A DNA stretch of 56,577 nucleotides from CBDHHC01 sp050633205. Lineage in GTDB: Bacteria; Pseudomonadota; Alphaproteobacteria; Rhizobiales; CBDHHC01. Under the pieces are notes generated by a model, which worked only from the letters and a program-made list of their open reading frames with translations, had not been told where the DNA came from and made no database searches. Of this stretch, positions 41,013 to 49,553 are shown piece after piece; positions within the stretch are counted from its first letter, which is position 1; every line of letters begins with the position of its first letter. The translations under genes were made by a program, and so were the position numbers. The stretch covers positions 1 through 56,577 of the forward strand of contig JBOEGA010000068.1 in the NCBI GenBank assembly GCA_050633205.1, written 5' to 3'.

Positions 41013-42440
41013 TTACGGCGCCACATCTTCCGAGCTGGCCAAAGCCTCAGCCAGACGCGATTCTTCACCATAATATCTGGCTTTATCCCAGAATTTGGGA
41101 CGAGCAATTCCTGTTGATTTATGAGCACCAATCAACTTCCCGTCCTCATCTTCCCCAACAATATCATAGACAAAAATATCCTGGAGAGTAACAACATCCC
41201 CCTCCATACCAATCACCTCTGTAACATGGGTAATCTTTCTTGATCCGTCACGAAGCCTTGCCGCCTGTACAATGACATCAACAGACCCGGTAATCATCTC
41301 CCGGATTGTTTTTGATGGAAGCGCAAAGCCTCCCATCATAATCATACTTTCAAGACGACTGATCGCTTCACGAGGGCTATTGGAGTGAAGCGTTCCCATT
41401 GAACCGTCATGACCTGTATTCATTGCCTGTAATAGATCAAACGCCTCTGGCCCCCGCACCTCACCAACAATAATTCGTTCTGGGCGCATACGCAGGCAGT
41501 TTTTTACCAGCTCTCTCATGGTAATCTCCCCTTCCCCCTCAAGGTTTGGAGGGCGGGTTTCAAGCCGTACGACATGTGGCTGCTGTAATTGCAACTCGGC
41601 GGAGTCCTCACAGGTAATAACGCGCTCATCTGTATCAATATATCCCGTCATACAGTTTAACAACGTTGTTTTACCCGAACCCGTACCGCCAGATATAAGT
41701 ATATTACACCTGCAACGTCCAATAATACTTAGTATGACTTGTCCTGCTGGTGTTATCGAACCAAATTTCACAAGTTGGTCCAGAGTAAGCTTGTCTTTTT
41801 TAAATTTACGAATGGTAAGGGCAGGACCATCAATAGCCAAAGGTGGAGCAATAACGTTAACCCGGCTACCATCGGGAAGACGCGCATCGCATATTGGACT
41901 TGCTTCATCAACACGCCTGCCCACCTGACTTACTATACGCTGACAGATATTCATAAGCTGGCTGTTATCTGAGAACTCTATCCCTGTCGGCTCGACCTTG
42001 CCATTCACCTCGATATAAGTTGTTGCTGCACCATTCACCATGATGTCCGCAATGTCATCACGGGCCAGGAGAGGCTCCAGAGGACCATACCCAAGAACAT
42101 CATTACAAATATCCTCAAGCAGTTCTTCCTGCTCGGCGATAGACATAACAACATTTTTGATAGAGATAATCTCACTGACAATATCACGAATTTCTTCACG
42201 CGCGGATTCTGCATCAAGCTTGGCAAGCTGAGTTAAATCTATCGTATCAATAAGAGCATTAAAAACTGTTGTTTTTACATCATAATATTCTTCTGACCGT
42301 TTACCGCTGTCCTGGGAGGCAGGTTTACTGTCTGCGATATTTTCCTGTGAGTCTTCAGCCTCCGCATCAATATTCTTTGACGGTTTTGGTGGCTGTTTTA
42401 CCTCTTTGGCTTTTTCAGAAGTTTCGCGTTTTCCAAACAT
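41013..42440 (-). CDS. cpaF: Tad pilus assembly ATPase CpaF/TadA
   Basis: The 475-aa secretion ATPase has an N-terminal charged tail and the region GYGPLEPLLARDDIADIMVN typical of CpaF. Walker A is ISGGTGSGKTTLLN, the Asp box is ITCEDSAELQL, and Walker B lies around RPERIIVGEVRGPEAFDLLQ. GHDGSMGTLHSNSPREAISR contains the His box. It powers Flp pilus extension (and retraction in Caulobacter). It is separated from cpaE by 12 bases. Confidence 0.95.
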   Translation of the reverse strand: MFGKRETSEKAKEVKQPPKPSKNIDAEAEDSQENIADSKPASQDSGKRSEEYYDVKTTVFNALIDTIDLTQLAKLDAESAREEIRDIVSEIISIKNVVMSIAEQEELLEDICNDVLGYGPLEPLLARDDIADIMVNGAATTYIEVNGKVEPTGIEFSDNSQLMNICQRIVSQVGRRVDEASPICDARLPDGSRVNVIAPPLAIDGPALTIRKFKKDKLTLDQLVKFGSITPAGQVILSIIGRCRCNILISGGTGSGKTTLLNCMTGYIDTDERVITCEDSAELQLQQPHVVRLETRPPNLEGEGEITMRELVKNCLRMRPERIIVGEVRGPEAFDLLQAMNTGHDGSMGTLHSNSPREAISRLESMIMMGGFALPSKTIREMITGSVDVIVQAARLRDGSRKITHVTEVIGMEGDVVTLQDIFVYDIVGEDEDGKLIGAHKSTGIARPKFWDKARYYGEESRLAEALASSEDVAP

Positions 42441-42452
42441 TTGACCTCACCG

Positions 42453-43790
42453 CTATTTACTGTTTTTTTTGCGGTTTAGCTTTGAAAGCAAAGGTGCAAA
42501 CATGGAACTCTTGGTTTCTGTTTTCTGATCAGTTCTGTGCGTTAACAAAAACGCAAGGGTGCGAAACTGATCTGAAGCTTTGGATTTCTTGGAGATCTCA
42601 TCAATCATCTGTCCGTTATTTGATGCTGTACCGAAAAGCTCGGCGTCAAAATCAATAACAACAGATGGCTCCAGTTCAACTGCATTGGCAAAATCCTTTG
42701 ATGAAATCTCCGGACGCTTCGGCATATTGACCTGATTCAGAACAAGGCAGGGAGGCCTGTCATTCTTGCGCTCCCCCTTTAAGACATCAACAAGATTTTT
42801 AGCATTACGCAAACTTGCCAGATCAGGTTCAGCCGTAATGACAATCTCATCTGCCTGAAAAAGAACTTCCTTTGTCCAGCTGGTCCACATATGAGGTAAA
42901 TCCAGCATTACATAAGGTACATTCTGCCTGACAACATCAAGCATGATATCACATGAACTGGCCTCAATATCATACTCCCGATCAAGTGTTCCCGGTGCTG
43001 AGAACAGGCTTAACCGCTCGGAACATTTTGAGAGCAGTCTATCCAGCAATACCGCATCAAGTCGCTCAGGTGCTGACAAGGCATCAAAAACACCCTGAAC
43101 TGGATCCTGATTAAAATCCAGCCCCGCAGTACCAAAAGGCAGATCCATATCAGCGATAACCACATCAGACTGAATAGCCTCGGTAATAAGCCATGCTGTG
43201 TTATGGCACACCGAACTGGAACCACTTCCACCTTTTGCTCCAATAAAGGCCATCACTTGTCCGACAGGAGAGGTTTCCGGATCATTATAAAAACTGGAAA
43301 TACTTTCCATGACCTGCATTGGACTTACAGGAGAAACCAGATATTCGCTGACTCCACGACGCAGTAGCTCACGGTACATCAGAATATCATTCACACTACC
43401 GATAACAATGACTCTAGTTCCTGAATCACAGACCTCCGCGAGCCTGTCTAACTCATGAAGAATAGTATTCTGTTCTTGTAATATTTCCAGAATAATTAAG
43501 TTAGGCGTTGGAGCATTTTGATAAAAAGACAGAGCTGCCTTAGCTCCCCCAAGCTGAACATTGACATGAGCTTTGGCCAGCCGTCTATCTTCTGATACGA
43601 CCTGTAAAACATCCGCAGTAATCTGTTGCTCACAAAAAGCCTGTATGGAAACCCGTGGAATAGGAGGGATCTGGGCTTCATATTCCTTTACTGGAATATT
43701 ATCTGATATCTCCGCAGACTGTTCAGGAACTCTTTGTTCTGAGGTCTCTTCTTTCGGCTCATCCTGTTCTTTAGCAGCTGTATCACTCAT
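42453..43790 (-). CDS. cpaE: Pilus localization protein CpaE/TadZ
   Basis: The 445-aa protein has an N-terminal acidic tail, a receiver-like domain (about 47-165, VIVIGSVNDILMYRELLRRG) and a ParA/MinD-like domain beginning VMAFIGAKGGSGSSSVCHNT. The deviant Walker A keeps the first lysine (KGG) but has Ser where active ParA proteins have the second lysine (KGGxGK). This is also seen in other CpaE/TadZ proteins and predicts weak or no ATP hydrolysis. DMDLPFGTAGLDFNQ follows. It positions the pilus machine at the cell pole. It lies two bases after cpaD. Confidence 0.92.
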   Translation of the reverse strand: MSDTAAKEQDEPKEETSEQRVPEQSAEISDNIPVKEYEAQIPPIPRVSIQAFCEQQITADVLQVVSEDRRLAKAHVNVQLGGAKAALSFYQNAPTPNLIILEILQEQNTILHELDRLAEVCDSGTRVIVIGSVNDILMYRELLRRGVSEYLVSPVSPMQVMESISSFYNDPETSPVGQVMAFIGAKGGSGSSSVCHNTAWLITEAIQSDVVIADMDLPFGTAGLDFNQDPVQGVFDALSAPERLDAVLLDRLLSKCSERLSLFSAPGTLDREYDIEASSCDIMLDVVRQNVPYVMLDLPHMWTSWTKEVLFQADEIVITAEPDLASLRNAKNLVDVLKGERKNDRPPCLVLNQVNMPKRPEISSKDFANAVELEPSVVIDFDAELFGTASNNGQMIDEISKKSKASDQFRTLAFLLTHRTDQKTETKSSMFAPLLSKLNRKKNSK

Positions 43791-43792
43791 AG

Positions 43793-44530
43793 CTATTTCG
43801 CCACCTCACTAACAGTTCCTTTTTCACTTTCAGCCCTTTGAGAAACAGTTGTCTCACCCTTTATATATTTATCCCAGATAACATCACGTCTTTCACCAGA
43901 TCTACTGTCAGTGCCTCTTGGCTCAACAAGATCTCTTGGATTAGCAATCATCGCTGCAAGGTTTCTCTGTTGAGAACAACCGAAATTATGATAGTGAAGA
44001 TTGGTATAATTTTTACCAACATTTTCATACCATTCGTCACATTTCGGACCTTTGGCAATGGAGTAATTATAACTTACCCGAATAGTAGACTCATGCTCAT
44101 AGGCGACTCTGTACGGACGAATATGAAGATATCCAGGAGCAATACCATATCGGCTTGCAATTTCCTTTATGTTGCCTGCCGTTCTATAGGCTGCGGAATC
44201 ACTGGCCCCACCCGATGGCATAGCAACTTCAATCTGCCCCTGACCTCTTTGCCGATAGCTGGCAAAAAATACACTCAACCTGTCTTTTTGTATCGCAGTC
44301 AGCTTGCTTTGATTTTCATCGAGATTAATTGCGACCTGCTTCACCCCGGTACTGATTTGTATTGGATGACGTTCCTCATGGGTAAGTTTAACTTCCTCAA
44401 GCGGGTAAAGTTCGTATCTTCTTTGGTTACACCCTGTTGCCATTACCGTACAGATAGAAAGCCCCAGGACAATAGCCAGCCTTTTGTAACCGTCAAAGCT
44501 TTCGATGCCTGTGCAACGAAATATTTTCAT
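43793..44530 (-). CDS. cpaD: Pilus assembly lipoprotein CpaD
   Basis: The product is about 245 aa with a lipobox VMATGC ending at Cys34. The body contains VEVAMPSGGASDSAAY-like and RVSYNYSIAKGPKCDEW segments and ends with FGCSQQRNLAAMIANPRDLV, the CpaD signature found near the C-terminus. The frame runs to an ATG at 44551 that overlaps the cpaC stop as ATGA. The ATG at 44530, preceded by GGGTGG, gives a better signal peptide, and either may be used. CpaD helps the CpaC secretin at the outer membrane. Confidence 0.88.
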   Translation of the reverse strand: MKIFRCTGIESFDGYKRLAIVLGLSICTVMATGCNQRRYELYPLEEVKLTHEERHPIQISTGVKQVAINLDENQSKLTAIQKDRLSVFFASYRQRGQGQIEVAMPSGGASDSAAYRTAGNIKEIASRYGIAPGYLHIRPYRVAYEHESTIRVSYNYSIAKGPKCDEWYENVGKNYTNLHYHNFGCSQQRNLAAMIANPRDLVEPRGTDSRSGERRDVIWDKYIKGETTVSQRAESEKGTVSEVAK

Positions 44531-44547
44531 TTCAAATACCACCCATC

Positions 44548-46044
44548 TCATTTGACGATAAACCCGTAATCACCCCGATAACTTCCCAGTGGCAATACAG
44601 CTTCTGGCCTGCCATACACTCTGTTCAGTTGACCAAAAAAGATTGCCTGTCTGTCATCTGCCGGAGCAAAACCTCCATCAGGACGAGCAAGTTTTTTCTT
44701 GCTGGCAGTCCGGACAATATAAGGCGTCACAATAATCACCAGTTCCGTCTCTTTCTTCTTGAAGTCACGGCTTCTGAATAAAGTTCCCAATACTGGAAGG
44801 TTTTTTAGCCCCGGAACCCCATCCAGATTTTGCTTTGTTTCATCTGAAAGAAGACCGGCAATCACAAATGATCCACCGCTTGGCAATTCAACCGTTGTCT
44901 CAGCTCTTCTTACCTTTAGTGCTGAAATAGAAAAACTTGCAGTTTCCACTGCACCTTCCGCACTCAACTCACTAACCTCGGAGGAGACTTTAAGACTAAT
45001 GCGTTTCTCGGACATAACTATCGGCGTAAAAGAAAGCCCTACACCAAAAGGTTTCCATTGAATTGAAATCTGTCCACTATCTTCCGAAACTGGAACAGGA
45101 AATTCTCCGCCAGCCAGAAACTTTGCGGATTCTCCGGAGATTGCTGTTAGATTTGGTTTTGCTAAAGTTCTCAATAACCCGTCTCGCTCAAAAGCTTCAA
45201 CTGTCATTGCAAGACAGTTTATAAACGGTACCGCAAGTGATGTTGGCACAATTGCAGACCCGGAAGAGTTTGGAGAATTACATTGACCTGGGTTTGCTCC
45301 AAGCACACCGGTAAGGAATGAGTTATTACCCGTAGCAGATGTATTGGGAAAATTATTGTTGGTAGCGGCACCAATTGGCCCCATCCCGGAGCCTGAAAGC
45401 GAATTCCAGTTAACACCAAAACGCTTGATAATATCCCGGCTCATTTCAGCAACAACAACATTAAGCATCACCTGCTCTTTAGCTGTTACAGAAATCATAT
45501 TCAGAACTTTTTCCTTATCAGCAACAAAGCGGGCAGCGATATCTCTTGCCCGCGTAGCCTGCATAGGATTCGCTACACTCCCCGTCAGAATGATATTTTC
45601 ATTTACCATCTCTGCCTGAATATTAGATCCGGGAATAATACGGCTAAACATCTCAACCAGACCTGCCAGATCTTTTTCGACACGAATATCCAGGGATAAT
45701 AACTGCTTGCCATTCTTATCAAAAATAAATGCATTAGCCTGCCCGGTAGCAAGGCCAATAATATATGCCCGCCTTGAAGTATGCATAACGGCATCAAGCA
45801 TCTTCGGACTGGAAACCAGAACATCCCTGACATCTCTGGGAAGCTCTATCATTAGTGATTTATTCAGACCGATAACTACGCTTTTATGCACAGGAAGAGT
45901 ATCTTTGTCGGTAACACGAACAACATAACTGTTCTTCTTTATACCAGCTTTTATCTCTTCATTAGCAGAGACCAGCACGGAAAACATTCCGTTCAGCAAC
46001 ATTGCAACCGCAATGAAAATGACTCTGCTGTATAAATCTCGCAT
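44548..46044 (-). CDS. cpaC: Outer-membrane secretin CpaC/RcpA
   Basis: The 498-aa protein has a signal peptide (cleavage near Ala28) and an N-terminal pilus N-domain (LNKSLMIELPRDVRDVLVSS). A BON-like segment (ANPMQATRARDIAARFV) follows, then the secretin domain with VMLNVVVAEMSRDIIKRFGV, FLAGGEFPVPVSEDSG and the VPGLKNLPVLGTLFRSRDF signature (in part). It forms the outer-membrane pore for the Flp pilus. A low-complexity Asn/Ser/Gly stretch (about 215-265) interrupts the early secretin domain, as is common in CpaC. Confidence 0.94.
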   Translation of the reverse strand: MRDLYSRVIFIAVAMLLNGMFSVLVSANEEIKAGIKKNSYVVRVTDKDTLPVHKSVVIGLNKSLMIELPRDVRDVLVSSPKMLDAVMHTSRRAYIIGLATGQANAFIFDKNGKQLLSLDIRVEKDLAGLVEMFSRIIPGSNIQAEMVNENIILTGSVANPMQATRARDIAARFVADKEKVLNMISVTAKEQVMLNVVVAEMSRDIIKRFGVNWNSLSGSGMGPIGAATNNNFPNTSATGNNSFLTGVLGANPGQCNSPNSSGSAIVPTSLAVPFINCLAMTVEAFERDGLLRTLAKPNLTAISGESAKFLAGGEFPVPVSEDSGQISIQWKPFGVGLSFTPIVMSEKRISLKVSSEVSELSAEGAVETASFSISALKVRRAETTVELPSGGSFVIAGLLSDETKQNLDGVPGLKNLPVLGTLFRSRDFKKKETELVIIVTPYIVRTASKKKLARPDGGFAPADDRQAIFFGQLNRVYGRPEAVLPLGSYRGDYGFIVK

Positions 46045-46108
46045 TCTAACTGCCCTTGGTAAACTTAATCTCGCAATAACTCCTTACTCACTACCAAAAC
46101 TAATAAGC

Positions 46109-46915
46109 TTAATTCACTCCATATGCCCTGGAAGGCATGCCATATTTTAAAAGTTTGATAGAACCTGAATTATTATCTCCAAATGGATTATTCTTCATCT
46201 CAGGTCCTCCTCCCTTATTAGGTCTCAGATCAGCCAGACTCCTTAGTGAAAGGGATATATCCCCCATAGAATCCGCCAGAGCCAGCATCTCAGCCTGCCT
46301 TGGTGTCAGTTCAACTGTTGCAGTTCTCCCTGTGGCAACGTTTTTGCCCTGCTTTGTCTCAATCGTCTGCCCAATAGCCAAAACCCGGACATTTTTTAAA
46401 ATTGTATCACTGACATAAGAATCTCCCTGCTGGGACCGTGTTTTGTAAGTAACCAGAACATCAACTCTGTCATTAGGTAATATAAACCCTCCTGCCACAG
46501 TTCGCTCTTTAATCTCGACTGAAACCGCTCTCATACCGGCTGACAGAATGGCTGCCATCACACCACCATCACTGGCTTTAATAAGCTTCTCAGCCTTGAT
46601 AGGTTCGCCCTCAAGGAAAGGTGAACGGGCAATTGCCCCATTTGTATCCTTCAGTGCGCCAGGAGTATTCACATCCGTAATAAACCCTTGAAGGGCCATT
46701 TCCTTTGGCCAGTCCTGCCACTTCACATAGCCCGAACTAACAATATCTCCCAAGCGAATTGCTTTCGCCGCAACCAGGACCTTAATGACATCGGTTTTCT
46801 TTTCTTCAACCTTAACAACTTCTTTGGTCTCGGGAACCAGTCCCCTGGACAAAAGCGCTGCACCAGCAGCAGCTGCTAAGGCAATAAAAAGGACTATAAG
46901 CCTTGCAGGTTTCAT
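46109..46915 (-). CDS. cpaB: Flp pilus assembly protein CpaB/RcpC
   Basis: The product is 268 aa from the ATG at 46915; an extension to 46993 lacks the usual N-terminus. A single TM (MKPARLIVLFIALAAAAGAA) is followed by a SAF/antifreeze-like domain (VLVAAKAIRLGDIVSSGYVKW, in part). The RcpC domain contains MRAVSVEIKERTVAGGFILP and NDRVDVLVTYKT. It is a periplasmic partner of the secretin. It is the first gene of the cpaB-tadC run, preceded by about 296 bases of AT-rich non-coding sequence, so it probably has its own promoter apart from flp-cpaA. Confidence 0.92.
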   Translation of the reverse strand: MKPARLIVLFIALAAAAGAALLSRGLVPETKEVVKVEEKKTDVIKVLVAAKAIRLGDIVSSGYVKWQDWPKEMALQGFITDVNTPGALKDTNGAIARSPFLEGEPIKAEKLIKASDGGVMAAILSAGMRAVSVEIKERTVAGGFILPNDRVDVLVTYKTRSQQGDSYVSDTILKNVRVLAIGQTIETKQGKNVATGRTATVELTPRQAEMLALADSMGDISLSLRSLADLRPNKGGGPEMKNNPFGDNNSGSIKLLKYGMPSRAYGVN

Positions 46916-47211
46916 GAACGCATAAGCTCCTTGACAAAAACTTTGATATTCACTCGGGAACAGACATTCGGCTAACAAATGAGTGCCGGACACAAAACTC
47001 TACAAATTATAATAATCGACAAACGACTCAAATACTGATTAAGAACAAGTACAAATACCATACAACTATGTATAAAATCAAATTATGCTTAAGCGTTATC
47101 TACTTTATCTGGTTAATATTATATTTAAATACTGATTAATTCGTAATAATGAAATTATACACCTCTGTTTTTGGAGTATTTATTTAATATATAACTGAAT
47201 GCTATGCCCTT
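46916..47211 (-). promoter_or_regulatory. AT-rich leader of the cpaB operon with a 13-base direct repeat
   Basis: Nearly 300 bases between cpaA and cpaB hold no gene. AAATACTGATTAA occurs at 47030-47042 and again at 47127-47139, 97 bases apart in the same orientation. A TTAA-N8-TTAA lies at 47113-47128, one base off the CtrA spacing. The promoter of the cpaB operon is presumably here. Confidence 0.4.
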
Positions 47212-47721
47212 CTAATTAATAAGGGCCATTTTCATCCAGCTTGTTTCTGGATACACTATTAGGGCAGCAGCGCCCAACGCAATACCATAAGGAATACCGC
47301 CATTAGCATCATGTAATCTCAACGCCCATTCTTGCCTGGCCAGAAAAGCAGGCAACGGAATTTTCCTGACTGAAAGCAGGCCAAGAGTTAATAGCCCCCC
47401 TAGTAAAGATGCAAAAACGACATATTCCAACAGATGCTCAAACCCGAACCACAATGAAGCAACAGCAAATATCTTCGCATCGCCCCCGCCAATCCACCCA
47501 AAATAGAAGAAAACTATTGAAACAAGTAACATCGAAAAACCTGCCAGCAGATGCATGCCAACCTCAGGAAAACTCAACCCGAGAAAAGGAGCCAGCAGAA
47601 GGAAAAGCCCAAGGAGGAACAGGCTGATACGATTAGGAATAGTCATCGTAAAGAAATCCATAGAAGCCGCCAGACACATAGCAGCAGGAAAACAAAAGAT
47701 TAATATCAGTTCAAGAAACAT
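47212..47721 (-). CDS. cpaA: Prepilin peptidase CpaA/TadV (A24 family)
   Basis: The 169-aa polytopic membrane protein has the two catalytic aspartates of A24 peptidases in AASMDFFTMTIPNRIS and in GWIGGGDAKIFAVASLWFG (GxGD type). The length is that of the short CpaA/TadV type without the methyltransferase domain. It cleaves the leader of the Flp pilin encoded just upstream and of the TadE/F-type pseudopilins. It lies about 150 bases after flp, beyond a terminator that probably lowers its expression relative to pilin. Confidence 0.93.
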   Translation of the reverse strand: MFLELILIFCFPAAMCLAASMDFFTMTIPNRISLFLLGLFLLLAPFLGLSFPEVGMHLLAGFSMLLVSIVFFYFGWIGGGDAKIFAVASLWFGFEHLLEYVVFASLLGGLLTLGLLSVRKIPLPAFLARQEWALRLHDANGGIPYGIALGAAALIVYPETSWMKMALIN

Positions 47722-47783
47722 ACTCCAGCCATCCCTTTAAAACGCAGGTTTTACAGAATAACGGAAAGGAATGATTATTTTCT

Positions 47784-47817
47784 AAAAAAGAAAGCCGCCC
47801 GCTTTGATACGGACGGC
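47784..47817 (-). terminator. Terminator/attenuator between flp and cpaA
   Basis: On the minus strand GCCGTCCG and CGGGCGGC (47817-47810 and 47801-47794) form an 8-bp stem with one G-U pair and an 8-base loop, followed by TTTCTTTTTT. It lies 54 bases after the flp stop and would limit read-through into cpaA. Confidence 0.85.
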
Positions 47818-47870
47818 CTGATGTGGAATAAATTGTGTCTAAAGTACTCACTCATTACACATGAGTGATA

Positions 47871-48044
47871 TTAGCTACCACCACCAAGTTTACTCTTAAC
47901 TGTTGTAAATTGAGTATTCAGCGAAGTACCTAGTTCGTTCACTGTAACGATAATCGCAACAGAAATCCCTGCCGCAATCAAGCCATACTCAATTGCCGTA
48001 GCACCCGACTCATCTTTTACAAATTTTGCAAGAAGATTTTTCAT
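47871..48044 (-). CDS. flp: Flp-type major pilin subunit
   Basis: The 57-aa prepilin starts MKNLLAKFVKDESG and continues ATAIEYGLIAAGISVAIIV, with cleavage expected between Gly14 and Ala15, Glu at +5 and Tyr at +6 of the mature protein, the Flp signature. A hydrophobic helix fills the rest, and the protein ends KSKLGGGS. The ATG at 48044 has AAGGGAG seven bases upstream. It is the structural subunit of the pilus built by the downstream cpa/tad genes. Only one Flp pilin gene is present in the window. Confidence 0.96.
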   Translation of the reverse strand: MKNLLAKFVKDESGATAIEYGLIAAGISVAIIVTVNELGTSLNTQFTTVKSKLGGGS

Positions 48045-48342
48045 TTTAACGCTCCCTTAGATAAAACTACCTACGTCACCTGGCTACAAACTAGATGGAA
48101 AATTCTAGGCTGTGTTTTCCAGATACAAATCAGACTACCTGCAAAAAATTAAGATCAAACAAAGTGGTAGCGGTAAATGTTAATATTTAAAAACACGAAT
48201 TGTTAACCACACATTTACAGAAGCAGCCAGTTTCCCCGGAAAAGCTGCGTTTTCATATACTGCAGGGCTTTCCTTTATTTGCATTTTGTTCACTATTATT
48301 ATCGTAATAAGGGATCAGAACTTGAAAAATGGAAGCAGTAAT
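48045..48342. promoter_or_regulatory. Divergent control region between flp and the secretin-N-domain gene
   Basis: These 298 bases have no gene of their own and must contain the promoters for flp (minus) and the plus-strand pilus genes. On the minus side a TAGAAT sits about 70 bases before the flp start with only a weak -35. No repeat or operator stands out. Confidence 0.4.
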
Positions 48343-48846
48343 ATGTTAAAAATACTTGGCACATCCCTCACACCAGACACCAGAATGTCTTTACTGTTAC
48401 TTGCTCTGTTATTCTCAGCGTTAGGAAATATGAGTTCTGCAACAGCAGAACAGTTTAATGTGAGTATTGACCAGGCTAGGCTTTTGCACCTTGAAAAGCA
48501 GAGTGCTGCTGTAATAGTTGGAAACCCCTCTATTGCAGATGTTTCTGTTCAAAACGGCCGGCTACTCGTTGTAACGGGAAAAAGCTACGGATCGACCAAT
48601 GTCATCGTTTTGGATGCCAACCGAAAAATCGTAACGAACAAAACAATCAATGTTACTGATAATAAACAGCAGATTGTACAGCTTTATAAAGGCTCTATGC
48701 GCCAGTCTTATAACTGTCCTGACAAATGCAGCACTATAATGAGTATTGGTGATGAGCCTGAATACACTAAAAATGTGTATACTGCCACATCAAACAAATC
48801 CGCCCTTGTAAGTGGTGGCTCACAACAGGGTGGCAGCGGGCAGTAA
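48343..48846 (+). CDS. Stand-alone pilus-assembly N-domain protein (secretin N-terminal-domain family)
   Basis: The product is 167 aa from the ATG at 48343, with GGAAG upstream; an extension to 48286 has no support. A signal peptide (LLLLALLFSALGNMSSATA) precedes a domain like that at the start of CpaC (NVSIDQARLLHLEKQSAAVI, VGNPSIADVSVQNGRLLVVTG). A short tail with two cysteines in YNCPDKCSTIMSIGDE follows. Similar small proteins occur in alphaproteobacterial Tad loci and probably bind the secretin or the periplasmic parts of the machine. It ends in a Gly/Ser/Gln-rich tail. It is the first of three plus-strand pilus genes. Confidence 0.82.
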   Translation: MLKILGTSLTPDTRMSLLLLALLFSALGNMSSATAEQFNVSIDQARLLHLEKQSAAVIVGNPSIADVSVQNGRLLVVTGKSYGSTNVIVLDANRKIVTNKTINVTDNKQQIVQLYKGSMRQSYNCPDKCSTIMSIGDEPEYTKNVYTATSNKSALVSGGSQQGGSGQ

Positions 48847-48951
48847 CTAATTTCTAACCATAGTTAGAAAATACTTATCAACTCAACATTATATTATCTA
48901 TCCCCTTTTATACTGGAGACAGTTTAGTTCTCTGTTGGAGTGTGCAGGCAA

Positions 48952-49536
48952 ATGGATAGACAACCTGATAAGGCTTGCCATTATACAAAAACACCCTGGC
49001 AACTGCTTTTGCGAAAATTCTCAAAAAACCGATCCGGTGCAACTGCAGTAGAGTTTGGCTTTGTAGCTCTCCCATTCCTTATGCTGCTTTTTGCAATCAT
49101 AGAAGTCGCACTGGTATTCTTTGGCACACTGGCTCTGGATAATGCGGTTGAACAGACCGGCCGTCTTGTACGAACCGGGCAGGCACAGGCTTCAAGCATG
49201 TCTGCATCCGCATTTAAAGACAATATTTGTGATCAGGTTGTATCAATATTTGACTGTGAAAGTAAGCTTCAGGTTGAATTGATTACTTTTTCCAATTTTC
49301 AGGCAGCGAGTGATTATGCATCAAATGCCGGTAACGACCCTATTAATAGCAGTGGAGATCTTCGCGATGATTTTACCTACAATGCCAGCAGTGCAGCAGA
49401 AGAAATTGTTCTCCTAAGGGTTTATTTTGAATGGGATTTGACATTAGCTTTCCCTGGTATTGGACTGGCTAATATGGGAAATGGAAACCGGTTACTTACT
49501 GCCGTAACAGCGTTCAAAAACGAGCCTTTTGACTAA
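48952..49536 (+). CDS. tadE: TadE-family pseudopilin
   Basis: The product is 194 aa from the ATG at 48952, with GGAG 11 bases upstream; a GTG at 48940 is an alternative. The prepilin-like segment KNRSGATAVEFGFVALPFLM is followed by LLFAIIEVALVFF, a TadE N-terminal helix with cleavage site Gly/Ala and Glu at +5. The rest is a periplasmic domain with a cysteine pair (NICDQVVSIFDCESKL). TadE/F pseudopilins are processed by CpaA and needed for Flp pilus formation. Confidence 0.87.
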   Translation: MDRQPDKACHYTKTPWQLLLRKFSKNRSGATAVEFGFVALPFLMLLFAIIEVALVFFGTLALDNAVEQTGRLVRTGQAQASSMSASAFKDNICDQVVSIFDCESKLQVELITFSNFQAASDYASNAGNDPINSSGDLRDDFTYNASSAAEEIVLLRVYFEWDLTLAFPGIGLANMGNGNRLLTAVTAFKNEPFD

Positions 49537-49553
49537 TTCAGAGTGATTGAAAT

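Noticed and set aside
42453..43790. Loss of the Walker A lysine in CpaE as evidence of a broken gene
   Set aside because: CpaE/TadZ proteins often have deviant Walker A motifs; length and domain order are intact, so it is treated as a normal member.
47113..47128. CtrA-like site TTAA-N8-TTAA upstream of cpaB
   Set aside because: The known CtrA spacing is seven bases; here it is eight, in AT-rich DNA where such pairs are common.
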